Below are positions 58,021 to 64,000 of a stretch of 64,000 nt of DNA, one piece after another. The stretch is taken from the NCBI GenBank assembly GCA_001768735.1, contig MEMB01000006.1:144205-208204 (forward strand). The letters run 5' to 3'. How positions within the stretch are numbered: position 1 is the stretch's first letter; every line of letters begins with the position of its first letter. The position numbers were made by a program, and so were the translations under genes. Below the pieces are notes generated by a model that saw only the letters and a list, made by a program, of their open reading frames with translations, did no database searches and was not told the origin of the DNA. Origin of the DNA: Alphaproteobacteria bacterium GWF2_58_20. GTDB lineage: Bacteria > Pseudomonadota > Alphaproteobacteria > UBA1247.

Positions 58021-59342
58021 GCCATTCCATCAGGGTTGTTGTCGCCACCACGGAAGGTCCCTCTGAAATCCTGCGTCTGACGCCGGAGGATCCGGATGTG
58101 CGGTCGGTGGCCTGCCTGGGCGGGAAAGCCATTCCCCTGCCCATCAGCAAGGCTTATGATGCCTTTGTGCGGGAACCTACCGGGGTCATTGCCCGCGCTT
58201 TTGGCCATGAGGCCTTCCGCCTGGATGTATCGGCGCCCATTGATGATGGCCTGAGCTGGCAGCTGCCCGTATTTGCGGCGCATGCCCTTTTGGCGGCCCA
58301 GCGACTGGCCATGCCGGGCAAGGCCGGGGATCATGTTCTTTGGCTAACGGGCGAGGTGGATCGGGACCTGCGGGTTTTGCCGGTGGCCCATTGCCTGGCC
58401 AAGCTGGACCGCTCGCGAACTTTCTTTGCCGAAAGCATGGCGGCGGGGGCGCGTGTCACAGTCTTTCTGCCACAAGGCAATGCGATGGATATTGGGGCCT
58501 GCTGGGCCAAGCGCAACGGGCTTGATCCGGAGCGCCTGCGCATTGTTCCGGTGGTTTCCATGGAAGAAGTCTTGCAGGCTCTTGGTCTGGCGCAAAAGAC
58601 AGGCGCGTCGCGTGCCAGCCGGCTGGCCTTGCCGGAATTGCTGCGCCGGAATGCGCGCGCTGCCTGGAGTTTGGTTGCCGTCTTCATGGTTTTTGCAGGG
58701 ATGGCCCTGACATGGCACATGGGCATATCGGATTGGGAAAGCCTGCGCCGTGGTGGGCAGTTCCGTGGGCTGGATGTGCAGCTGTCCGTAGGGGGGATTT
58801 TGGCGCGGGGCTATGAAACCTGGCTGGCATCGCAGGTTCCGGCGGATATTTCCCTGGGAATTGATGCTGTGCGCGCCAAGGACGGGCGGATATGCCCGGA
58901 TGCTGCACGGGCCGAACGTGCGGATTATGAAATCCGTCCTGCGCCAGAAGGAATGGCGCTTTTGGCGGAAGGGCTTTGCGGCTTGGAATTTTCCATGAAA
59001 AGCCCGGAGGAGAGCCTTTATCTCTGGCCGTTTGTCCAGGACATGAAAACGCGGGCTTTTCTGGCGCGTCGGCCAAGGGCGCAGGATGCGGGGGGCAGTC
59101 CGCAGGGCAAGGATCTGGCCTTGGCGCTGGCCTTGCCGGATGACATCCGGCAGCAGGGCCTTTCCTGTCAGATGGGCATTTTGGCAGCGCGTGCCCCGGT
59201 TGCGGAGGCAGCGGACTGGGTGATGATGGAACTCGCCGCCCATCCGGAAGAAAATTATGCCGCCCGCTGGGATGCCCTGCGCGAGAAATTGCGTCGCAGG
59301 GGGATCTTGCTGCAAGGCAAGGGCTGCGCCATTACGCCCTGA
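58017..59342 (+). CDS. Membrane protein with N-terminal Lon (S16)-like domain
   Basis: 441 residues starting at a TTG that overlaps the previous stop. Residues about 65-165 follow the Lon proteolytic-domain pattern: DDGLSWQ (compare DGPSAG, Ser80), LTGEVDRDLRVLPV (compare TGEI...VLPI), then Lys129 in CLAKLDRS and VTVFLPQGN (compare TVLIPxxN). Both members of a Ser-Lys dyad are therefore plausible. There is no AAA+ domain. One membrane helix (AAWSLVAVFMVFAGMALTW, about 215-236) separates this cytoplasmic part from a C-terminal domain of about 200 residues that should be periplasmic and has several cysteines. Fold by motif only; activity unproven. Confidence 0.6.
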   Translation: MSHSIRVVVATTEGPSEILRLTPEDPDVRSVACLGGKAIPLPISKAYDAFVREPTGVIARAFGHEAFRLDVSAPIDDGLSWQLPVFAAHALLAAQRLAMPGKAGDHVLWLTGEVDRDLRVLPVAHCLAKLDRSRTFFAESMAAGARVTVFLPQGNAMDIGACWAKRNGLDPERLRIVPVVSMEEVLQALGLAQKTGASRASRLALPELLRRNARAAWSLVAVFMVFAGMALTWHMGISDWESLRRGGQFRGLDVQLSVGGILARGYETWLASQVPADISLGIDAVRAKDGRICPDAARAERADYEIRPAPEGMALLAEGLCGLEFSMKSPEESLYLWPFVQDMKTRAFLARRPRAQDAGGSPQGKDLALALALPDDIRQQGLSCQMGILAARAPVAEAADWVMMELAAHPEENYAARWDALREKLRRRGILLQGKGCAITP

Positions 59343-59390
59343 GGCGTGGTTTCATGAGCGGGTGGTTTGAATGCAGGCGGAATGCGGAGG

Positions 59391-60686
59391 TTACAGCTTG
59401 CAGATGGTGCAGATGGATGCCTGTTTGCGGGCAAGGGCCTTGGCGTCAAAGCCTTCGGCCAGGCTTGCAAAAGCTTGATGCCAGTTGGCTTCGGCACCCA
59501 GTGCCATGAAAACGGATCCAAGCCCTAGCGCGGCCCGGTCAATGAACACAAATTCCTGCGGGATGGAAACCCCGCCCGCGCGTTTGAGCGCCTGATGGGT
59601 GGCCATGGCGATGTCCCGGCCATAAAGGCCTGCATTGGTTTCGCGGGCAATCGGGCGCACCCGGTCATCCAGCAATGGCTCGTAAAGGAAGGCGGCCCAT
59701 GCACGCATGGCCTTGCGTGCATCTTCGTTCAATCCCTCAAAACCCCATAGGGCAAAGGCGGCATCCATGGCTTTTTCGTCCCCGGCCATCAAGGCGCGCC
59801 ACAAATCCACCACGCCTTGTACAAACGGGGCCGGAAAGATGCGGATGCAGCCAAAATCCATGAGGTTCAGTGTGCCGTCTTCCGCCAGCGTATAATTGCC
59901 CGGATGCGGGTCACCATGCAGGATGCCTGCCGTGAGGAAGGGTTTGTAGAAGGCGCGGAAAAGTTTCAGGGCAGCATCGGCGCACCCGGTCACATCTCCT
60001 TTTGCCAGCGAGGTTCCGTCCAGCCACGACATGGTGAGCAGTCCGGGCCCGCAGAGCGCATCCTGTGGTTCTGGCACCGCGATGCCATCTCCGTTGGTGA
60101 AAAGGGCTGAGAAGGCGCGCATGGCAGAGGCTTCGCGCCCATAGTCACATTCCTCCCGCAGGCGATTGGCGATTTCCTCGGCCAGCGGGGCAAGGCGCAG
60201 GGCGCCACTCCATTTTTCAATGAGGCGCAGGGTGGGGCGGAGTTGCGCCACATCTCCGGCAACGGCTTCCGCCATGCCCGGATACTGAAGCTTGCAGGCC
60301 AGGCGCTTTCCGTCCGTTCCGCGGGCCAGATGCACCTGCCCCAGGGATGCAGCAAAACGGGGCGTGATTTCAAAATCGGCAAACCGGGCTTTCCAGTCCT
60401 TGCCCAGCGCCGCCTGCATACCGCGTGCCACCAGATGCGGCCCCATGGGAGGCGCCTGTGTTTGCAGGGTGGCAAGAGCTTTGGCGTAATCTTCCGGCAA
60501 CAGGCCCGGAATGGTGGCAAGGAATTGGCCGATTTTCATGACCGGCCCCTTGAGGCTGCCCAGAAGAAGGGTCAGGTTCCGGGCATGGCGGGCGCTTCCG
60601 GTCGGCAGATGCAGATATTTTTTCCCGGCCAGCCGCAGGGCAACATTGGCTCCGGTGCGGGCAATTTTTCGTGATCTCCGTGTCAT
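59391..60686 (-). CDS. ABC1/UbiB-family atypical kinase
   Basis: A 431-residue protein of the ADCK/UbiB family, which supports ubiquinone biosynthesis or lipid homeostasis. The diagnostic KxGQ motif is MKIGQFLATIPGLLPED; the Ala-rich nucleotide loop is ASLGQVHLA. The catalytic segments are HGDPHPGNY and LMDFGCIR. There is no C-terminal membrane helix pair as in UbiB, so it is closer to soluble ABC1 proteins. It overlaps the upstream peptidase stop as ATGA, hence an operon. No ubi genes are adjacent. Confidence 0.88.
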   Translation of the reverse strand: MTRRSRKIARTGANVALRLAGKKYLHLPTGSARHARNLTLLLGSLKGPVMKIGQFLATIPGLLPEDYAKALATLQTQAPPMGPHLVARGMQAALGKDWKARFADFEITPRFAASLGQVHLARGTDGKRLACKLQYPGMAEAVAGDVAQLRPTLRLIEKWSGALRLAPLAEEIANRLREECDYGREASAMRAFSALFTNGDGIAVPEPQDALCGPGLLTMSWLDGTSLAKGDVTGCADAALKLFRAFYKPFLTAGILHGDPHPGNYTLAEDGTLNLMDFGCIRIFPAPFVQGVVDLWRALMAGDEKAMDAAFALWGFEGLNEDARKAMRAWAAFLYEPLLDDRVRPIARETNAGLYGRDIAMATHQALKRAGGVSIPQEFVFIDRAALGLGSVFMALGAEANWHQAFASLAEGFDAKALARKQASICTICKL

Positions 60687-62452
60687 GCCATGCCTTCCAG
60701 CTCGGTGATGAAGCCTTCAATCATGGCAAGGCCGCGATTCCAGAAGGCGGGATCACTGGCATCCAGACCGAAGGGGGCGAGAAGTTCGCGGTGGCGCTTG
60801 CTGCCACCGGCTTCCAGCAGGTGGATGTATTTTTCCGCAAAGTCCGGCATGCCGCTTTCATGGGTGGCATAGAGCGCATTCACCATGCAGTCGGCGAAGG
60901 CGTAGGCATACACGTAGAATGGCGAATGGATGAAATGCGGGATGTAGGCCCAGAAATGCCGGTAATGGTCGTGGAAGGCCAGCGCCGGGCCAAGGCTTTC
61001 CTTCTGGACATCCATCCAGATGGTGGCGATGTCGTCTGGCAGGAGTTCGCCCTGTTTGCGCTGGTTGTGCAGGCGGCATTCAAATTCATGGAAGGCAATC
61101 TGACGCACCACGGTATTGAGCATGTCCTCCACCTTGCCGGCAATCAGGTGTTTGCGCCGGAGAGGATCGGTTTCCATGGACAGCAGTTTGCGGAAGGTGA
61201 GCATTTCTCCGAACACGCTGGCGACTTCCGCAAAGGTGAGGGGGGCGCTGGCGAGCAGGATGCCCTGTGGCGCGGAAAGGGTCTGGTGAATGCCGTGGCC
61301 CACTTCATGGGCGACCGTCATCACGTCGCGGGTTTTGCCATGGTAGTTGGTCAGGATGTAGGGATGCACCGAAGGCACGGTGGGATGGGCAAAGGCCCCC
61401 GACTGCTTGCCGGGGCGTGGTGCGGCATCAATCCAGCCCTTGCTGAAGAACTGCCCGGCAATGTCGGCCATGCGGGGGGAGAAATCATGATAGGCCGAAA
61501 GAACGATGGTCTTGCAATCTTCCCAGGGGATGGTGCGTTCTTCGGATTCTGGCAGGGGCGCATTGCGGTCCCAGTCATCCAGCCTGTCCACGCCCATCCA
61601 TTTGGCCTTGAGGGCGTAATAGCGGTGCGACAGGCGCGGATAGGCGTCCTTGACCGCAGACACCAGCGCGTCCACCACACCATCTTCCACCTGGTTGGCA
61701 AGGTGCCGGGATGCGGCCGGATGGGCAAACCCCCGCCAGCGGTCATCAATTTCCTTGTCCTTGGCCAGTGTGTTGGTGATGAGGGCGAAGAGGCGGACAT
61801 TTCCTGTCAGGACACGCCCAAGCTCTTCGGCGGCGGCCTTGCGGATGTCGCGTTCCGGGCTGGTCATCGCATTGAGCAATTCGCTTAAGGCAACGTCCTT
61901 GCCTTCCAGCGTAAAGCGCAGGTCTGCCATGGTTTCATCAAACAGGCGGCTCCAGGCGGCGCCCCCCACGATCTGGCGCTCGTGCAGCCGTTTTTCCATG
62001 TCGTCGGACAGCTGGTGCTTCCGGAAGGTGCGGACTTCTTCCAGCCAGGGTTTGTGCCGGGCCAGCACCGGATCGGCCAGCAGCGCATTCATGCGGTCAT
62101 CGGGAATGCGGTTGATTTCCAGGCTGAAAAACACCAGATGCGTGCTGATGTCTGTCGCCTTTTCCATGGTGTCTTGCAAAAAACGGCTGGTTTCCATGCT
62201 GGAGCCATCCGCGGCATGGCGCAGGTAGGCGTAACTGCCAAGGCGTCCGAGAATTTCCTCAATCCCCGTGTATGCAACGAGAGCCTGTGCAAGGTCAGGG
62301 GCAGAACATTCTCCGATTCGCGACTCGTATCGGGCGTTAAAAGCCCGTGCATCGGTCTCCGCCCGGGTCATATCCGAGGTGATTTCTGGGGAATCGGGAG
62401 CCGGATAAAGGTCGGAAAGCTGCCAGATGGGCAATGTATCATATTGATTCAA
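60683..62452 (-). CDS. pepF: Oligoendopeptidase F (M3 family)
   Basis: A 589-residue cytoplasmic zinc peptidase that degrades short peptides. VAHEVGHGIHQ gives the HExxH site, and the third-ligand Glu lies in TFAEVASVFGEML downstream. Family length and an N-terminal helical arm (WQLSDLYPAPDSPEI) fit the M3B/PepF group. The start is a TTG with AGGAG nine bases upstream; an out-of-frame ATG nearby runs into a stop. It is the first gene of a two-gene operon with the ABC1 kinase. Confidence 0.92.
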   Translation of the reverse strand: MNQYDTLPIWQLSDLYPAPDSPEITSDMTRAETDARAFNARYESRIGECSAPDLAQALVAYTGIEEILGRLGSYAYLRHAADGSSMETSRFLQDTMEKATDISTHLVFFSLEINRIPDDRMNALLADPVLARHKPWLEEVRTFRKHQLSDDMEKRLHERQIVGGAAWSRLFDETMADLRFTLEGKDVALSELLNAMTSPERDIRKAAAEELGRVLTGNVRLFALITNTLAKDKEIDDRWRGFAHPAASRHLANQVEDGVVDALVSAVKDAYPRLSHRYYALKAKWMGVDRLDDWDRNAPLPESEERTIPWEDCKTIVLSAYHDFSPRMADIAGQFFSKGWIDAAPRPGKQSGAFAHPTVPSVHPYILTNYHGKTRDVMTVAHEVGHGIHQTLSAPQGILLASAPLTFAEVASVFGEMLTFRKLLSMETDPLRRKHLIAGKVEDMLNTVVRQIAFHEFECRLHNQRKQGELLPDDIATIWMDVQKESLGPALAFHDHYRHFWAYIPHFIHSPFYVYAYAFADCMVNALYATHESGMPDFAEKYIHLLEAGGSKRHRELLAPFGLDASDPAFWNRGLAMIEGFITELEGMA

Positions 62453-62563
62453 AACAACATTCTCCTGCTATTCCGTGGGAGCATGCCAGACCTGCTGATT
62501 CCGCATTTGTGTCCGCATGCGTTTGTGCTACATGCTTGTACCACACAAGAGAGGTAAAAAAAG

Positions 62564-62887
62564 ATGACAACCGGTCATTCCGTACAAAATTCACATCGTC
62601 AGGCCATTGACGCCATCGTTCATATCTGGTCCCAGAGCGGCCGCTTTGAAAGCGCCACCCAGGCCATGGAATACATTCGCGACCATGTGACAGAGCATGG
62701 CTCCGAGAACACTCTTGCCATGCTCCGGACGAGCGTGGGCGAAGAGCGTGCCGAAATCTTTTCATCCCTGAAGGCCCTGCAGGAAGACGAAGGCAGCGCT
62801 GCTATTGCGCCGGTTTCCCGCAAGACCATCCAGTGGATGCAGAAAAATCCTGGAATCCTTGCCGCTGTCCGCAAGCTGGTTCCCTGA
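62564..62887 (+). CDS. Hypothetical 107-residue protein
   Basis: A small helical, soluble protein starting MTTGHSVQNSHRQ after GAGAGG. It has no signal peptide and no known motif. Acidic and Ala-rich helices (ERAEIFSSLKALQEDEG) end in a basic helix (RKTIQWMQKNPGILAAVRKL). It lies 27 bp upstream of another unknown gene, and both precede a terminator, so they form a small operon divergent from pepF. A plus-strand TTGTGT-16-TACATG in the gap is a weak promoter candidate. Confidence 0.6.
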   Translation: MTTGHSVQNSHRQAIDAIVHIWSQSGRFESATQAMEYIRDHVTEHGSENTLAMLRTSVGEERAEIFSSLKALQEDEGSAAIAPVSRKTIQWMQKNPGILAAVRKLVP

Positions 62888-62914
62888 AAATCCGTTTTTG
62901 AATTGGAGAAGATC

Positions 62915-63595
62915 ATGGTCAATATTACACATGCGACTTTTTATAAAACCCTTGAAGATCCCGCGTGGGGCAAGACCCGGGAAATTGCCGGGATCATCCC
63001 GGCGGCCGATGTTGCTGGTTTTTCCATTGTCGTGGGGCTGGCCCGGAGCAGTCTGAAGCATATGCAAGCCATGCTGGAAATTGAGTCTAAAACCGCTCAG
63101 GGACGGTCTGGCGAGTTCATGATGAAGGCCAAGAATGATATGGACCTTGAAATGGTGGCATTTCGTTTCATGTCGAACAGTGCGGATTTCCAAACGCCGA
63201 CCGGCCACAACGGGCCGAAGCGGATCATGTTCCTCCCGGCGCAGCTCCTGTGGATGGCCAGCGTGGTATCCGACCAGAAGGCACGTGATCGTGCCTTGGA
63301 TATTGTGGCTTCGGTCTCCGATACCATGTCAAAGGTGTTTTCCCATATGGCGAATGCCATGGTTGGAGAAGTCGGGTGTGAGCAGGTGAAGGGGCTTCTG
63401 GATAGCCACGCACACGCGGCTCGCGGTGCTTGCCAGCAGGCTTTCAAGCTTATGTCCAACGCCAAACCGGAAGAAAAAAGCGGGGCTCAGTTCATTACCA
63501 AGAAGACCCATTCCGGCAAAAAGGTGAAACAGGCCGTTCCTGTTGCTGTGGGCCATATGCCAACGGATTGGGCGCTGCGCCTGATGAAGGTATGA
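62915..63595 (+). CDS. Hypothetical 226-residue protein
   Basis: The ATG at 62915 (MVNITHATFYKTL) is set by TTGGAGAAG; the track's TTG start lies within that ribosome site. The protein is soluble and mostly helical, with a Met-rich middle (FMMKAKNDMDLEMVAFRFMS) and a basic C-terminus (KKTHSGKKVKQ). A short His/Cys segment (SHAHAARGACQQ) is present but is not a known metal motif. No family recognised. It ends 20 bp before a strong terminator and pairs with the gene at 62564. Confidence 0.6.
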   Translation: MVNITHATFYKTLEDPAWGKTREIAGIIPAADVAGFSIVVGLARSSLKHMQAMLEIESKTAQGRSGEFMMKAKNDMDLEMVAFRFMSNSADFQTPTGHNGPKRIMFLPAQLLWMASVVSDQKARDRALDIVASVSDTMSKVFSHMANAMVGEVGCEQVKGLLDSHAHAARGACQQAFKLMSNAKPEEKSGAQFITKKTHSGKKVKQAVPVAVGHMPTDWALRLMKV

Positions 63596-63615
63596 TCCCA
63601 GCGGGGATATGCAAT

Positions 63616-63645
63616 AAAAACCGGGAGTTTGTCTCCCGGTTTTTT
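63616..63645 (+). terminator. Rho-independent terminator
   Basis: AAAAACCGGGAG, loop TTTGT, CTCCCGGTTTTT: a 7-bp GC stem extended by A/T pairs, with a T6 tail. Confidence 0.88.
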
Positions 63646-63743
63646 ATGCGCGGTTTTCAGCGCCACCATAGATTTTCAGGAAATCTTCCTTTGCTGCGGG
63701 AGGAGCGTCGCATCAAAAGCCCTCTCTTGCGCTTCAAATGGCA

Positions 63744-63772
63744 TTGACAAAAAGGCAAACCCTTATTAAATA
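63744..63772 (+). promoter_or_regulatory. Promoter of the second fibrinogen-fold gene
   Basis: TTGACA, 17 bp, TAAATA with the same TTATT-A-AATAA palindrome as at 21394-21422. About 90 bp upstream of the start codon are almost the same as at the first copy. Confidence 0.75.
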
Positions 63773-63829
63773 ATAGGTTAGGAAATATTGTTTCATAAAT
63801 TGATCTTCTACAAAAAGGAATGCAAGATC

Positions 63830-64000
63830 ATGCCCTCATTCAGGCTTTTGTGCCTATCAGGCCTCCTGCTGGCCAGCCTGTCCATAAATGCTGCGGCGGA
63901 AACAAAATACGTCATCCGCAAGCGGATTTGCGACATTGGCGACAGCAGTTGCGCACAATGGGCGGCTCCGGCGGATGAGGGCGGCGAAGAAGAAAACCAT
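63830..64000 (+). CDS. Paralogue of the fibrinogen-fold surface protein, truncated by window end
   Basis: This frame is absent from the track because it is cut by the window edge. The ATG at 63830 follows AAAGGAATGCAAGATC, the same leader as the gene at 21337. The 57 visible residues give a signal peptide ending NAAA, then YVIRKRICDIGDSSC and an acidic EEGGEEE-type stretch, nearly the same as the first copy. The domains cannot be seen. A recent duplication is likely. Confidence 0.8.
   Translation, partial: MPSFRLLCLSGLLLASLSINAAAETKYVIRKRICDIGDSSCAQWAAPADEGGEEENH

Noticed and set aside
60671-61888. 405-residue plus-strand ORF opposite pepF
   Set aside because: Shadow of the M3 peptidase; no ribosome site or family features.

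Overview
The window reads as a chromosome segment of a Gram-negative alphaproteobacterium. The evidence is the accB-accC-DUF2155-mlaD neighbourhood, an RNase E with an insertion in its S1 domain and a GWW-type C-terminal tail, FecR/PagL/LolA-like envelope proteins, and G+C-rich coding sequence with short AT-rich promoters. The genus cannot be fixed from the sequence. Many envelope and surface genes look lineage-specific, which suggests an uncultured or little-studied group. Nothing phage-like, no transposase, no integrase and no CRISPR array was seen.

Layout. (1) 0-2.4 kb, minus strand: a pilin-like protein, a secreted FecR-domain protein and the start of a glycosyltransferase, probably one operon. 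(2) 2.4-7.9 kb: a membrane protein divergent from four exported proteins (FlgT/LPP20-like proteins and a 17-kDa-antigen-like lipoprotein), closed by a terminator. (3) 7.9-18.2 kb: mostly housekeeping (rne, a BepA-like M48 protease, a DsbA-family oxidoreductase, accB-accC, DUF2155-mlaD, glgX). A 165-bp inverted-repeat element sits directly behind accC. (4) 18.3-23.6 kb: an unknown protein, a fibrinogen-fold surface protein, a guanine deaminase, a PBP/SPOR carboxypeptidase and an acylphosphatase. (5) 23.6-30.1 kb: a PagL-like lipid A deacylase, a LolA-like carrier, a LolCDE/MacB-type ABC transporter, an outer-membrane barrel and a beta-helix protein, apparently co-transcribed. (6) 30.1-33.2 kb: arsR, permease, arsE, arsF, arsG, with promoter and operator. 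(7) 33.2-36.3 kb: a second copy of part of the repeat, cdd, hisS, an FkbM methyltransferase and tRNA-Lys. (8) 36.7-45.6 kb: a surface-protein island between tRNA-Lys and tRNA-Arg. It encodes a pilin-like protein fused to a seven-blade RCC1 propeller, a 1690-residue adhesin and a small membrane-anchored relative of that adhesin. (9) 45.8-48.5 kb: a zinc-ribbon protein and three tandem degenerate HD-GYP proteins. (10) 48.5-54.6 kb: polA and a large PAS sensor kinase. (11) 54.7-59.3 kb: an operon with a lytic transglycosylase, three unknown proteins and a membrane protein carrying a Lon (S16)-like domain. (12) 59.4-64 kb: an ABC1 kinase, an M3 peptidase, two unknown proteins and the start of a second fibrinogen-fold gene that duplicates the one at 19.5-21.3 kb, promoter included.

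The strongest candidates for undescribed biology are the propeller-tipped pilin-like system of region 8, with a stand-alone relative in region 1; the lipid-trafficking-like operon of region 5; and the S16-like membrane operon of region 11. Several secreted surface proteins (regions 1, 4, 8, 12) share a short basic motif just after the signal peptide, which suggests one common export, processing or anchoring route.
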